From Paracoccus luteus (GTDB taxonomy: Bacteria > Pseudomonadota > Alphaproteobacteria > Rhodobacterales > Rhodobacteraceae), in assembly GCF_004522155.1 (NCBI RefSeq), contig NZ_SDEA01000005.1:124001-188000 (forward strand): 64,000 bases of DNA, given 5' to 3'. Shown here piece by piece: positions 9,044-18,668 of this stretch. Each line of letters starts with the position of its first letter. Within the stretch, counting starts at the first letter, position 1. The notes beneath the pieces were generated by a model. That model saw only the letters and a list, made by a program, of their open reading frames with translations. It was not told where the DNA came from and ran no database searches. The position numbers and the translations under genes were made by a program.

Positions 9044-9538
9044 TCAGCCGCGGACCAGCGCGCAGATCAGGGTGAACAGGCGGCGCGCGGTGTCGATGTC
9101 CACGGCGGCCTTGCCGTCCAGCCGGTCCTGAAGGGTGCGCGCGCCCTCGTTGTGGATGCCGCGGCGGGCCATGTCGATGGCCTCGATCTGGGCCGGGGGC
9201 AGGCGCTTGACCGCCTCGAAATAGCTTTCGCAGATCTGGAAGTAATCCTTGACGACCTGCCGGAACGGTCCCAGCGACAGGTGGAACTCGGCCACCTTGT
9301 CGCCCGGGTCGGTGGTCACGTCGAACACCAGCCGCCGGTCGCGGATCGCGAGCAGCAGGGCATAGGGTCCGGGGGGCACTGTCTCCGCGCCGCGGCCGGG
9401 CAGGGCGAAGCTGTTGTCCTCGATCAGGTCGAAGATGGCGACGCGGCGTTCCTGCTCCAGTTCGGGCGAGGCGGGGGGCAGGGCGGAATCGTCGATCTCG
9501 ACCCGGCACAGGCGTTCGTTGTGGTTGGCAATCGTCAT
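9044..9538 (-). CDS. UPF0262 family protein
   Basis: 164-residue conserved alphaproteobacterial protein of unknown function, recognised by its family segments CRVEIDDSALPP, RRVAIFDLIEDNSF, LAIRDRRLVFDV, LGPFRQVVKDYFQICESYF and DMARRGIHNEG. The ATG at 9538 (MTIANHNERL) is the family start; nine further upstream codons are not conserved. It sits between hisD and the phosphatase gene, the arrangement usual in Rhodobacteraceae. Confidence 0.85.
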   Translation of the reverse strand: MTIANHNERLCRVEIDDSALPPASPELEQERRVAIFDLIEDNSFALPGRGAETVPPGPYALLLAIRDRRLVFDVTTDPGDKVAEFHLSLGPFRQVVKDYFQICESYFEAVKRLPPAQIEAIDMARRGIHNEGARTLQDRLDGKAAVDIDTARRLFTLICALVRG

Positions 9539-9625
9539 GGCGAACCCGTCACAGCCCGGCCGCATCCAGCGCGCCTGCGCGCACCGTCCCGATGAACGCG
9601 CCCGATTTCAAGGGCCGATCGCCCA

Positions 9626-10939
9626 TCAGCCGCGATCCGGCCGGTTGATCCGGGCAAGGCGGGCGGAAACGGAAAGGGCGTGGGCCGACAGCCCCTCGGA
9701 TTGCGCCAGCGTCACGGCCGCCGGGCCGATGGCGGCCAGCGCCTGAGGCGTCAGGCGCGACAGCGTCGTGCGCTTGAGGAAGTCCATCACCGACAGCCCG
9801 GACGAGAACCGGGCCGACCGCGCCGTGGGCAGGACGTGGTTCGGACCCGAGACATAGTCGCCCGCGGCCTCGGGCGTCCAGCCGCCCATGAAGATCGCGC
9901 CCGCGTGCCGGGTCTGCGCCGCCAGCGCGGCGGGATCGTCCACGCACAGTTCCAGATGCTCGGGCGCGATGCGGTCGCTGAGGGTCGCGGCCTCGGCGAG
10001 GTCGCGGGTGACGATGATCGTGCCGTGGTCGCGCCAGCTTGCCCCCGCGATGGCGGCGCGGGGCAGGGTGGGGATCAGCCGGTCAACCTGTTCGGCGACG
10101 GCGCGGGCAAGGTCCGCGTCGGGGGTCATCAGGATCGCCTGCGCGTCGGCATCGTGTTCTGCCTGCGCCAGCAGGTCCAGCGCCAGCCATTCGGGGTCTT
10201 GCGCCCCCTGGGCGATGACCAGCACCTCGGACGGACCCGCGATCATGTCGATGCCCACGCGGCCGAAGACCTGGCGCTTGGCGGCGGCGACATAGGCGTT
10301 GCCGGGGCCGGTGATGATGTCGACGGGCGCGACGGTCGCCGTGCCATAGGCCATCGCGGCCACCGCCTGCGCGCCCCCGATGCGGCAGATCTGGTCCACC
10401 CCCGCCAGCCGGCAGGCCAGCAGCACCAGCGGGTTCAGCACGCCGTCGGGGGTCGGCACGCAGACCAGCAGCCGCCGCACCCCGGCCACCCGCGCCGGAA
10501 TGGCGTTCATCAGCACCGAGGACGGATAGCTGGCCTGCCCCCCTGGCACATACAGCCCTGCCGCATCGACCGCCGTCCAGCGCCAGCCGAGTTCCGCGCC
10601 CGTGTCGTCGGTCCACATCGCGTCGGCGGGGCGCTGGCGGTCGTGATAGGCGCGGATGCGCTCGGCGGCCAGCGTCAGCGCCGCCGCCTGGTCGGCGGGA
10701 ACGGCGGCGATGGCGGCGTCGATCTCGGCCGTGGTCAGCACCATCCGGTCGGCGGTCAGCGTCATGCGGTCGAACCGCACGGTATAGTCCAGCACGGCCG
10801 CGTCGCCCCGTGCGCGGACGTCGGCGATGATCGCCGCCACGACATCCTGCACGTCGGCCGCATCCTCGCGCTTGGCAGCCAGCATGGCGGCAAAGCCCCG
10901 CTCGAAATCGGGGTCGGCGGTGTTCAGCGTGACGGGCAT
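9626..10939 (-). CDS. hisD: Histidinol dehydrogenase
   Basis: Last two steps of histidine synthesis: NAD-dependent four-electron oxidation of L-histidinol to L-histidine, with Zn2+. At 437 residues it is normal length. Recognised by YVPGGQASYPSSVLMNAIPA, ITGPGNAYVAAAKRQVFG (the family signature) and LLAQAEHDADAQAIL, which supplies the Gln/His zinc ligands, plus APEHLEL. It lies between DUF2948 and UPF0262, not with hisB/hisH 3 kb away. Confidence 0.97.
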   Translation of the reverse strand: MPVTLNTADPDFERGFAAMLAAKREDAADVQDVVAAIIADVRARGDAAVLDYTVRFDRMTLTADRMVLTTAEIDAAIAAVPADQAAALTLAAERIRAYHDRQRPADAMWTDDTGAELGWRWTAVDAAGLYVPGGQASYPSSVLMNAIPARVAGVRRLLVCVPTPDGVLNPLVLLACRLAGVDQICRIGGAQAVAAMAYGTATVAPVDIITGPGNAYVAAAKRQVFGRVGIDMIAGPSEVLVIAQGAQDPEWLALDLLAQAEHDADAQAILMTPDADLARAVAEQVDRLIPTLPRAAIAGASWRDHGTIIVTRDLAEAATLSDRIAPEHLELCVDDPAALAAQTRHAGAIFMGGWTPEAAGDYVSGPNHVLPTARSARFSSGLSVMDFLKRTTLSRLTPQALAAIGPAAVTLAQSEGLSAHALSVSARLARINRPDRG

Positions 10940-11005
10940 GGGGGCGGCCTTTCGACAGGTGCCGGGGTGTTAGCGGCCCGCGCGCGCGCCCTCAAGGGCG
11001 GCGCG

Positions 11006-11503
11006 TCAGTCCTGATGCCGGGGGGCCGCGCCCGAGACGGCGCGATGCGGCCGCGCCACGTCGCGCAGGTCCACGTTCATGCATTCGACATCGACCGCGA
11101 TCGCCCCGTCGCCGGCGAAGCGCAGGATCAGCGTGCCGGTGCCGTCCTCGCCCGGCTGCCACGACACATCCAGCAGCGACAGCACGGTGCCCGCATCATC
11201 GCGGGGGATGCCGTCGTGGCGCACGCGCAGCGCGTCGCCGATGACCAAGAGCGCGCGCACCCGTTCAAAGGGGCGCCCTTCGGCGCGCGCGGCGTCGGCA
11301 TCCTCCCACCGAAAGCGGCTGACCAGCAGCGCCAGCCGCCGGGTGCGGGCATCGTGGCGGATGTCGCCCACGCTCAGCACCGCGTCCTGCGCCAGCGCCG
11401 CCAGCACCGGCAGGTCGTCGGACGATTCCGCGCGGATCGCCAGCACCCGCGCGGGGTCGCCGTCGGCAAAGCTGGCGTCGGCTGCGTGGCGTGCGTCAGT
11501 CAT
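11006..11503 (-). CDS. DUF2948 family protein
   Basis: 165-residue cytosolic protein of unknown function found between murA and hisD in Rhodobacterales. Visible family features are [22 protein letters not shown] near the N-terminus and [14 protein letters not shown]. The ATG at 11503 overlaps the end of murA by 8 bp, showing translational linkage. No catalytic motif is recognisable. Confidence 0.8.
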   Translation of the reverse strand: MTDARHAADASFADGDPARVLAIRAESSDDLPVLAALAQDAVLSVGDIRHDARTRRLALLVSRFRWEDADAARAEGRPFERVRALLVIGDALRVRHDGIPRDDAGTVLSLLDVSWQPGEDGTGTLILRFAGDGAIAVDVECMNVDLRDVARPHRAVSGAAPRHQD

Positions 11504-12779
11504 GGGCCGGGCCCTCCTTGATGCGCTCGATGTCGGCGCCGACGCCGCGCAGCTTGCGGACGACCTTCTCATAGCCGCGGTCCAGGTGATAGACGCGGCT
11601 GACCACGGTCTCACCCTCGGCGGCAAGTCCGGCCAGGATCAGGCTGACGCTGGCGCGCAGGTCGGTCGCCATGACCGGCGCGCCCTTCAGCCGCTCGACC
11701 CCGGTGACGCGGGCGTGGCCGCCATGCACGTCGATCCGCGCGCCCATGCGGGCCAGTTCCGGGGCGTGCATGAAGCGGTTCTCGAAGATCGTCTCCTCCA
11801 GCACGCTGACGCCGTCGGCGGTGCACATCAGCGCCATCATCTGCGCCTGCAGATCGGTCGGAAAGCCGGGGAAAGGCTCGGTCACGACATCGACGGCGCG
11901 CACCCGGCCGTTCTTTCGGCTGACGGTCAGGCCGCGCGCATCCTCGGTGACGGAAATCCCCGCCTCGTCCAGCTTTTCGCAGAACGCCTGCACAAGCTCG
12001 ATGCGTCCGCCAAGGCAGGTGACGGTGCCGCCACAGATCGCCGGGGCCAGCATATAGGTGCCCAGTTCGATCCGGTCGGTGACGACGGGGTGGGTCGCGC
12101 CGCCCAGCCGGTCCACCCCCTGGATGGTGATGGTGGACGTGCCCTCGCCGTCGATCTGCGCGCCCATGCGGCGCAGGCACTGCGCCAGATCGACGATCTC
12201 GGGTTCCCGCGCGGCGTTCTTCAGCACGGTCGTGCCACGCGCCAGGGTCGCCGCCATCAGGGCGTTTTCCGTCGCCCCGACCGAGACGATGGGAAACTCG
12301 AACTCCGCCCCGCGCAGCCCGCCCGGGGGGGCCTTGGCGTGGACATAGCCGTCGCGCAGGTCCAGTTCCGCCCCCATCGCCTGCAGCGCCCGCAGGTGCA
12401 GGTCCACCGGCCGCGCCCCGATGGCGCAGCCGCCCGGCAGCGACACGACCGCGTGGCCGTCGCGCGCCAGCATCGGCCCCAGCACCAGGATCGAGGCGCG
12501 CATCTTGCGCACGATGTCATAGTCGGCGGTGTGGCTGGTCAGGTCGTGGCTGGACATCGCCAGCACCTGCCCGTCCTGCAGGCTGGCGACCTCGGCCCCA
12601 AGCGAGCCCAGCAGCGCGGTCATCGTGCGGATGTCCGACAGCCGCGGCGCGTTGGTCAGCGTCAGCGGCTGGTCGGTCAGCAGCGTCGCGGGCATCAGCG
12701 TCAGGCAGGCGTTCTTGGCCCCGGCAATCGGGATCTCGCCGTTCAGCGGACCGTTGCCGCGCACCAGAATCGTATCCAT
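11496..12779 (-). CDS. murA: UDP-N-acetylglucosamine 1-carboxyvinyltransferase
   Basis: First committed step of peptidoglycan synthesis: adds enolpyruvate from PEP to UDP-GlcNAc; target of fosfomycin. At 427 residues it is normal length. K22 in GAKNA and C118 in [15 protein letters not shown] are the conserved active-site residues, so the enzyme should be of the fosfomycin-sensitive Cys type. The gene starts at the last base of the preceding small basic protein gene and overlaps DUF2948 by 8 bp, forming an operon. Confidence 0.97.
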   Translation of the reverse strand: MDTILVRGNGPLNGEIPIAGAKNACLTLMPATLLTDQPLTLTNAPRLSDIRTMTALLGSLGAEVASLQDGQVLAMSSHDLTSHTADYDIVRKMRASILVLGPMLARDGHAVVSLPGGCAIGARPVDLHLRALQAMGAELDLRDGYVHAKAPPGGLRGAEFEFPIVSVGATENALMAATLARGTTVLKNAAREPEIVDLAQCLRRMGAQIDGEGTSTITIQGVDRLGGATHPVVTDRIELGTYMLAPAICGGTVTCLGGRIELVQAFCEKLDEAGISVTEDARGLTVSRKNGRVRAVDVVTEPFPGFPTDLQAQMMALMCTADGVSVLEETIFENRFMHAPELARMGARIDVHGGHARVTGVERLKGAPVMATDLRASVSLILAGLAAEGETVVSRVYHLDRGYEKVVRKLRGVGADIERIKEGPAHD

Positions 12780-12994
12780 CAGTCCTCGCTTTCGGGCCGC
12801 TGCGGGGTCTGGCCCGGCGCGGTGTCGTCGTTGCCCGCGCGGCTGCGCGCCTGCGCCTTGCGCCGCGCCAGATTGGCGCGCAGCGCCGCCGCGCGCCGGT
12901 CCGCCCCGGCCTTGGCCGGCCGGCGCGCGTCCGCCCGGTCCGGGCGCGCCCCGTCTGCGGGCGGATCTGGGGGGGGATCGGTGTCGCGGGTCAT
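12779..12994 (-). CDS. Small basic protein upstream of murA
   Basis: 71 residues, proline/aspartate-rich at the start ([19 protein letters not shown]) and strongly basic in the middle ([17 protein letters not shown]). Short proteins with this RxNLxRRKxQAR core precede murA in many Rhodobacteraceae; the function is unknown. The ATG at 12994 is chosen because the core aligns from there; the longer open frame is weak. The stop overlaps the murA ATG by one base. Confidence 0.6.
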   Translation of the reverse strand: MTRDTDPPPDPPADGARPDRADARRPAKAGADRRAAALRANLARRKAQARSRAGNDDTAPGQTPQRPESED

Positions 12995-13105
12995 GGGTGG
13001 CCTGTTACAAGCGCAGCCGCCCTGCGTCCAGAACGCAGCGCATCGGGCCTGGTGGGCGCGGCGCTGTCCCGCCCGCCCCATTTCGACCGGCTGTGCTTTA
13101 CCCCC

Positions 13106-13134
13106 TTGCGCTGTCCCGGCCTTGGCTCTAAATC
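13106..13134 (+). promoter_or_regulatory. tRNA-Thr promoter
   Basis: TTGCGC (13106-13111), 17 bp, TAAATC (13129-13134); the tRNA starts 30 bp after the -10. The same -35 hexamer and spacer length occur before tRNA-Leu in this window. Confidence 0.45.
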
Positions 13135-13163
13135 CCCCCGCACGGCCGCAAACGGCCGCCGTT

Positions 13164-13238
<75 letters not shown>

Positions 13239-13314
13239 TCATCCATCCCGCGCTGCATCTTGCCCCCGGCCGCCGCCGGCGACATGCTGGACGCTTGCCG
13301 CGCAGGGATACCGC

Positions 13315-14382
13315 ATGACCGCCGCTTGCCGTTCCATCACCGTGCCCACCGCGCGCCGTTGGCCGCGATGGCTTCGCGCCGCAGCAGTTGCCGTCGCCGT
13401 GGCGCTGGCGCAGCCCGCCGCCGCGATCGAATGCGGGGGGCGCAACCTGTTCGACACGCTGGCCCCCGCCCGGATCGCGGCCCTCGATGCGGCGGTGGCA
13501 GGCGTGCCCTTTGCGCAGGGCATCCGCTGGCGGGCCACGCGCGGCGACGCGCGCATCGACATCGTGGGCACCTATCACTTCGCCGACCCGCGCCACGCCC
13601 GAACCGTCGCCGCGCTTGCCCCCGCCATTGCCGCCGCCGACGCGTTGCTGGTCGAGGCCGGCCCAAAGGAAGAGGCCCGCCTGTCCGCCGCGCTGGCCGA
13701 CGACCCCGCGCTGATCGTGGATGCGACCGGCCCCACGCTGCCCGAACGGCTGGGGCCGCAGGACTGGGCCGCGCTGTCGACGGCGTTGTCGGACCGCGGC
13801 ATCCCGGCGATCCTCGCCAGCAAGATGCGGCCCTGGTATGTCTCGATGATGCTGGGGCTGTCGCCCTGCATGCTGCGCCAGGTCAAGGCCGCGGGGGACA
13901 CCGGGGGGCTGGATCACCTGCTGATCGACGCGGCGCAGGACGCGGGCGTCCCGGTCCGCGCGCTGGAACCCTGGGACACGCTGTTTGGCGTGTTCGCGGG
14001 CATGACCGACCGGCAAGAGGATGACATGATCCGCGCCGCCCTGCCTGCCGCGCGCCATGCCGACGACTATGCCGCGACCACGACCGAGGCCTATTTTGCC
14101 GGCGACATCTGGCGGATCTGGGAATTCGGCCGCATCGACGCCTATGACGGCTCGGGCCTCGACCGGGCGACGGTGGACGAGCAGATGCGGCTGGCGCAGG
14201 ATCAGCTGATGGACAAACGCAACCGGCGCTGGATCGAACCGTTGACCCTTGCGGCGGACGCGGCGGCGGGGCGCGGCAAGGGGATCGTCGCGGCGTTCGG
14301 CGCGCTGCACCTGCCGGGCGAACAGGGCGTGCTGCGCCTGCTGGAAAAGGACGGCTGGACCATCGAAAGGACCGCACCATGA
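13315..14382 (+). CDS. TraB/GumN family protein, exported
   Basis: 355-residue protein with an N-terminal signal sequence (WLRAAAVAVAVALAQPAAA) followed by a GumN/TraB domain. Family hallmarks are IDIVGTYHFADPRHAR near the start of the domain, LLVEAGPKEEARL in the middle and IVAAFGALHLPGEQGVL near the end; the histidine and glutamate residues in these motifs resemble the metal-binding residues of the Tiki/TraB fold. The function is unproven, possibly a metalloprotease-like periplasmic protein. It overlaps the next gene by 4 bp (ATGA), so both are translated from one message. Confidence 0.8.
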   Translation: MTAACRSITVPTARRWPRWLRAAAVAVAVALAQPAAAIECGGRNLFDTLAPARIAALDAAVAGVPFAQGIRWRATRGDARIDIVGTYHFADPRHARTVAALAPAIAAADALLVEAGPKEEARLSAALADDPALIVDATGPTLPERLGPQDWAALSTALSDRGIPAILASKMRPWYVSMMLGLSPCMLRQVKAAGDTGGLDHLLIDAAQDAGVPVRALEPWDTLFGVFAGMTDRQEDDMIRAALPAARHADDYAATTTEAYFAGDIWRIWEFGRIDAYDGSGLDRATVDEQMRLAQDQLMDKRNRRWIEPLTLAADAAAGRGKGIVAAFGALHLPGEQGVLRLLEKDGWTIERTAP

Positions 14383-14756
14383 GCCTGACCGAGGAACGCT
14401 GGGCCGAAGAGGAAAGCCTGTGGACGATGGGCGCCGCCGAGGCGTGGCGCAATGCCCATCCCGCCTGCGTGATGGCGTTCGCGGATGGCATCGTGCAGGG
14501 CAGGGCGATCCTTGCCCGGCTGGACACCGGGCCGCGCTGGAAGATGATCGCGATGACCGACCGCCACGCGACCGAGGGCGAGGACTGCATCGTGCTGGCC
14601 TATCGGGCGCTGGCGACGCGGCCGGACGGCAGCACGCGCGCGGCGATCTGCACATCGACCTGGGTGCGCCAGCGCGACGGCTGGCAGCTGATCCAGCATC
14701 AGCAGACCCCGCCGGCCGGGGAACGGGACGGGGCGGGGCAGCCCCGCGCCGAATAG
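14379..14756 (+). CDS. SnoaL/NTF2-like (DUF4440-type) small protein
   Basis: 125-residue cytosolic protein with the cone-shaped NTF2-like pattern: an N-terminal helix (TEERWAEEESLWTMGAAEAW), ACVMAFADGIVQG, then beta strands ending CTSTWVRQRDGWQLIQHQQT, the usual SnoaL/DUF4440 terminus. Proteins of this fold bind or isomerise small molecules, but no substrate can be inferred. It is translationally coupled to the GumN/TraB gene. Confidence 0.7.
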   Translation: MSLTEERWAEEESLWTMGAAEAWRNAHPACVMAFADGIVQGRAILARLDTGPRWKMIAMTDRHATEGEDCIVLAYRALATRPDGSTRAAICTSTWVRQRDGWQLIQHQQTPPAGERDGAGQPRAE

Positions 14757-14819
14757 ACAAGCGTGCGGCCGCCGCCTATAACGCGGCCGATTCCGCCATC
14801 CGCTTGCAAAGGTCCGCCC

Positions 14820-15737
14820 ATGATCCAGGTTTTCGGCCACAAGGCCCCCGACACCGATTCGACCGGCTCGCCGCTGATCTGGGCGTGGTATCTGTCCGAA
14901 ATCCGCAAGACGCCCGCCAAGGCCGTCCTGCAGGGCACGCCGAACACCGAGGCGATGTGGATGCTGGGCAAGTGGGGCGTGGACCTGCCCGAGATCATCG
15001 CCGACGTGGCCGCGGGCGACCAGTGCGTGATCGTGGACACCAACAACCCGGCCGAACTGCCCGCGTCGATCAACGACGCCGAGGTGATCGAGATCATCGA
15101 CCACCACCTGCTGGCCGGCGGCATCAAGACCCGCCTGCCCATCAACATCACCATCCGCCCGCTGGCCTGCACCGCGACGATCATGCACGACCTGATCGGC
15201 GACGACCTGGACCGCGCCCCGCGCTGGGTCAAAGGGCTGATGCTGACCTGCATCCTGTCGGACACGCTGGAGTTCCGCAGCCCCACCACGACGCCGCACG
15301 ACCGCTGGGTGGCCGAAAAGCTGGCGGCCGACCTGGACATCGCCATCCCGGCCTTCGCGACCGAGATGTTCACCGCGAAATCCGACGTCTCGGCGTTCGG
15401 CGACGACGCGCTGCTGCGGATGGACAGCAAGGAATACGAACTGGGCGGCAAGCAGATGCGGATTTCCGTGCTGGAAACCACCGCGCCGCAGGTGCTGCTG
15501 GACCGCAAGGCGCGGCTGATCGCCGCCATGCCCGGCGTCGCGGCCGAAGATGGCGCCGACGAGGTGATGCTGTTCGTCGTGGACATCCTGAACGAGCAAT
15601 CCACCCTGCTGGTCCCCAACGACTTCGTGCGCCGCGTGGCCGAGGCGTCGTTCGGCGTGCCGGCCGTCGGCGACAGCGTCGTGCTGCCGGGGATCGTCAG
15701 CCGCAAAAAGCAGATCATCCCCGCGCTGAAGGTCTGA
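14820..15737 (+). CDS. ppaC: Manganese-dependent (family II) inorganic pyrophosphatase
   Basis: 305-residue DHH-superfamily enzyme that hydrolyses PPi to phosphate, pulling biosynthetic reactions forward. The metal ligands are visible: GHKAPDTDSTG (H7, D11, D13), IVDTNNP (D73) and EIIDHHLLAG (D94-H95-H96). The DHHA2 phosphate-binding motif SRKKQ is at the C-terminus. No regulatory CBS or DRTGG insert is present. The ATG at 14820 has an AAAGG ribosome site; a 19-codon upstream extension is not family-like. Confidence 0.95.
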   Translation: MIQVFGHKAPDTDSTGSPLIWAWYLSEIRKTPAKAVLQGTPNTEAMWMLGKWGVDLPEIIADVAAGDQCVIVDTNNPAELPASINDAEVIEIIDHHLLAGGIKTRLPINITIRPLACTATIMHDLIGDDLDRAPRWVKGLMLTCILSDTLEFRSPTTTPHDRWVAEKLAADLDIAIPAFATEMFTAKSDVSAFGDDALLRMDSKEYELGGKQMRISVLETTAPQVLLDRKARLIAAMPGVAAEDGADEVMLFVVDILNEQSTLLVPNDFVRRVAEASFGVPAVGDSVVLPGIVSRKKQIIPALKV

Positions 15738-15824
15738 TCCCTCCGCGGCCCGGCCGCATCCCGTCACCGCCCGGAGGCCGCGCCGCTTCCGGGCGTTGTC
15801 CTGTCCGCAGCAAGGAACACCGCC

Positions 15825-16685
15825 ATGACCCGCATCATCGAAAGCCTCGATCAGGTCGCCGCCGACTATGACGTGCTGTTCTGCGACCTGTGGGGCTGCG
15901 TCCACAACGGCGAACGCCATTATCCCGCCGCGACCGACGCGCTGATCCGGTTCCGGCAGGGCGGGGGACGGGTCGCGCTGATGACCAACGCGCCGCGACC
16001 GGCGGCGCTGGTGCAGGCGCAGATCGACCGCATGGGCGTCCCGCCCGAGGCGTGGGACGTGATCGTGACGTCGGGCGATGCGGCGCAGGATGCGATGCTG
16101 GCGGGGCGGATCGGGCAGGATGTGTGGCATCTCGGTCCCGAAAAGGACCACGGGTTCTTTACCGAAACCCCCGATCCGCGCGCGGCGGGCATCCGGCGCG
16201 TCGATCTGGACGCCGCGCATGGCATCGTGGCGACCGGCCCCTTTGACGAGATGGCGGACGTCCCCGAGGATTACCGCGCCCGCCTTGACGCCGCCCTTGC
16301 CCGCGGCCTGCCGATGCTGTGCGCCAACCCCGATCTTGTCGTGGACCTGGGCGAGACGCGCATCTATTGCGCGGGCGCCATCGCGCAGCTTTACGGCGAG
16401 ATGGGCGGGGAGGTGCTGTATTTCGGCAAGCCGCACGCCCCGATCTATGATCTGGCGCGCCGTCGGCTGGACGGCCATACGGGCCGTGAACTGGCCATCG
16501 GCGACGGGATCGGCACCGACATCGCGGGGGCCGTCGCGCAGGGCATCGATTCGCTGTTCGTGACCGGGGGCCTCGCGGCCGAACACATGGGCACGGACGT
16601 CGAACGCCCCGACGCGGCCCTGCTGACCGACTGGGCGGCCGCGCAGGGGATCGTGCCCACGCTGGCCATCGGCCGCCTCAGGTAA
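15825..16685 (+). CDS. HAD-IIA family phosphatase, TIGR01459 type
   Basis: 286-residue haloacid dehalogenase-superfamily protein of the NagD-like class IIA. Motif I is FCDLWGCVHNGERHYP, where the usual DxDG is DLWG: the nucleophile Asp is kept but the second Asp is Trp, which is normal for this alphaproteobacterial subfamily. Motif II is ALMTNAPR, motif III is FGKPHAPIYDLA and motif IV is LAIGDGIGTDIAGAVAQGI. Substrate is unknown, perhaps a sugar phosphate. A stand-alone ATG follows an AGCAAGGA ribosome site. Confidence 0.85.
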   Translation: MTRIIESLDQVAADYDVLFCDLWGCVHNGERHYPAATDALIRFRQGGGRVALMTNAPRPAALVQAQIDRMGVPPEAWDVIVTSGDAAQDAMLAGRIGQDVWHLGPEKDHGFFTETPDPRAAGIRRVDLDAAHGIVATGPFDEMADVPEDYRARLDAALARGLPMLCANPDLVVDLGETRIYCAGAIAQLYGEMGGEVLYFGKPHAPIYDLARRRLDGHTGRELAIGDGIGTDIAGAVAQGIDSLFVTGGLAAEHMGTDVERPDAALLTDWAAAQGIVPTLAIGRLR

Positions 16686-16774
16686 CAATATGGCTGCCCC
16701 GTCGCAGCCAGTGATATTTTATTGCGCGGCCACCGCGCTCCTGCTATGCCGCATTGCAGAAACAGGGGCGGACC

Positions 16775-17221
16775 ATGATGCTGGACAACCAACCGCGCGG
16801 CACCATCGTCATCGAGGATCTTGAGATCGGGATGATGCGCTCGCTGCAAAAGCGCATCACCGATCAGGACATCGAACTGTTCGCGCAGGTCTCGACCGAC
16901 CGGAACCCGGTGCATCTGGACGACGACTATGCGCGCGACACCATCTTCGAGGGGCGGATCGCCCACGGGATGCTGACCGCCGGGCTGGTCAGCGCGGTGA
17001 TCGGCGAGCAGCTGCCCGGCCACGGCACCGTCTATCTGGGCCAGACGCTGAAGTTCATGGCCCCCGTCCGCCCCGGCGATCTGGTCCGGGTCGAGGTGAC
17101 GGTCGAGTCCATCGACCACGCGCGGCGCCGCGTGACCCTTGCCACCCGCTGCCTGGTGGGCGATACCGTCGTGCTCAAGGGCGAGGCGGTGGTTCTGGCG
17201 CCAAGCCGCAAGTTCGACTGA
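16775..17221 (+). CDS. MaoC-like (R)-specific enoyl-CoA hydratase
   Basis: 148-residue hot-dog fold protein that probably hydrates enoyl-CoA. The hydratase-2 motif is clear: DRNPVHLDDDYARDTIFEGRIAHGM, with the catalytic Asp (in DRNPVH) and His, followed by LGQTLKFMAPVRPGD. It matches the short PhaJ type linking beta-oxidation to polyhydroxyalkanoate supply. Two adjacent ATG codons (16775, 16778) follow an AGGGG sequence and either could be used; seven earlier in-frame codons lie over that site. Confidence 0.88.
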   Translation: MMLDNQPRGTIVIEDLEIGMMRSLQKRITDQDIELFAQVSTDRNPVHLDDDYARDTIFEGRIAHGMLTAGLVSAVIGEQLPGHGTVYLGQTLKFMAPVRPGDLVRVEVTVESIDHARRRVTLATRCLVGDTVVLKGEAVVLAPSRKFD

Positions 17222-17247
17222 GGGGCCAGGCCCCAAAAGGGCCGCCG

Positions 17248-18228
17248 ATGCCGACCGCCGACCACGCGCCGCAGAACCCGGTTCTGCATATCCACCGCGA
17301 CTGGCGGGGCCTGCCGGCCAGCGCCCGTGGCGCGACCGTGGCGATGGGCAATTTCGACGGCGTCCATGTCGGCCACCGCGCGGTGATCGACGCGGCGCGG
17401 CGGGCCTGCCCCGACCGGCCGCTGGGCGTCATCACCTTTGAACCCCATCCCCGCGAATATTTCGCCGCCGAGCGCGGCGAGGCGGCCGCGCCGTTCCGGC
17501 TGATGAACGCGCGGTCGCGCGCCAACCGCCTGGGGCGGCTGGGGGTGGAACAGCTTTACGAACTGCCCTTCGGCCCGGTGCTGGCGGGGCTGACGCCCGA
17601 GGGGTTCGCACGCGACGTGCTGGCCCAGGGACTGGGCGTCGCCCATGTCGCCATCGGCGCCGATTTCCGCTTTGGCCGCGGCCGCGCGGGCGACGCCGCC
17701 GCGCTGGCCGCGCTGGGGCGCGAGATGGGCTTTGGCGTCACCGCCGTCCCGATGGTCGGGGCCGGGACCGGGGCGGCCAGTTCGACCGCCATCCGCGCCG
17801 CTTTGGCCGAAGGGCGGCCGCGCGACGCCGAACGGATGCTGGGCCACTGGCACCGGATCGAGGGGCCGGTGCTGCACGGCGCAAAACGCGGGCGCGAGCT
17901 GGGCTATCCCACCGCGAACATGGCGCTGGACGGGCTGGCGCTGCCGCGGCTGGGCGTCTATGCGGTGCTGGTGGACGTGCTGACCGGCCCGCACAAGGGC
18001 AGCTATCGCGGCGTGGCGTCGCTGGGTGTGCGGCCGATGTTCGGCGAGAATACCCCGAACATCGAGACGTATCTGTTTGACTTTGCAGGCGATCTCTACG
18101 ACGCGCAGTTGTCCGTCGCGCTGGTCGACTGGCTGCGCCCCGAGGTCCGGTTCGACGGCCTGGACGCGCTGGTCGCGCAGATGCGCGCGGACGAGGCGCA
18201 GGCCCGCGCCATCCTGACGGCGCTGTGA
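17248..18228 (+). CDS. ribF: Bifunctional riboflavin kinase/FAD synthetase
   Basis: 326-residue enzyme that phosphorylates riboflavin to FMN and adenylates FMN to FAD. The N-terminal nucleotidyltransferase domain shows VAMGNFDGVHVGHRAVI and ITFEPHPREYF; the C-terminal flavokinase domain shows GAKRGRELGYPTANMAL and GVASLGVRPMFGENTPNIET. Length and domain order are standard. Its stop overlaps the start of the UPF0260 gene, so translation is coupled. Confidence 0.97.
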   Translation: MPTADHAPQNPVLHIHRDWRGLPASARGATVAMGNFDGVHVGHRAVIDAARRACPDRPLGVITFEPHPREYFAAERGEAAAPFRLMNARSRANRLGRLGVEQLYELPFGPVLAGLTPEGFARDVLAQGLGVAHVAIGADFRFGRGRAGDAAALAALGREMGFGVTAVPMVGAGTGAASSTAIRAALAEGRPRDAERMLGHWHRIEGPVLHGAKRGRELGYPTANMALDGLALPRLGVYAVLVDVLTGPHKGSYRGVASLGVRPMFGENTPNIETYLFDFAGDLYDAQLSVALVDWLRPEVRFDGLDALVAQMRADEAQARAILTAL

Positions 18229-18668
18229 TGCGGCCGCGGTTCTGGGAACTGCCGCTGGCCGACCTGACCACCGCCGAGTGGGAGGCGCTGTGCGACGGCT
18301 GCGGAAAATGCTGCCTGAACAAGATCGAATACGAGGACGACGGCAGCGTCGATTTCACCCGCGTCGCCTGCCGCCTGCTGGACGGGCAGACGTGCCGCTG
18401 TTCCAGCTATCAGAACCGCCACCAGTTCGTGCCCGACTGCGTGGTGCTGACCCCGGAAAAACTGGACGAGATCGCCTGGTGGCTGCCGGCGACCTGCGCC
18501 TATCGCCTGCGGGCCGAGGGCAGGCCGCTTTACGACTGGCACCACCTGATTTCCGGCGACCCCGAATCAGTGCATCGCGCCGGCGCGTCGGTGCGTGGCT
18601 GGACGGTCAGCGAACTGACCGTCGCCGAAGAGGATTGGGAAGACCACATCATCGAGGATCTGTCGTGA
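18228..18668 (+). CDS. UPF0260 family cysteine-cluster protein (YcgN-like)
   Basis: 146-residue protein with an N-terminal cysteine cluster CDGCGKCCLNKIEY and further cysteines in ACRLLDGQTCRCSSYQ, the pattern of the YkgJ/UPF0260 Fe-S or zinc-binding family. Downstream segments FVPDCVVLTPEKLDEIAWWL and WHHLISGD are family-typical. Function is unknown. ATG 18228 shares a base with the ribF stop (TGATG); a GTG at 18225 is an alternative. It is coupled in turn to threonine aldolase. Confidence 0.85.
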   Translation: MRPRFWELPLADLTTAEWEALCDGCGKCCLNKIEYEDDGSVDFTRVACRLLDGQTCRCSSYQNRHQFVPDCVVLTPEKLDEIAWWLPATCAYRLRAEGRPLYDWHHLISGDPESVHRAGASVRGWTVSELTVAEEDWEDHIIEDLS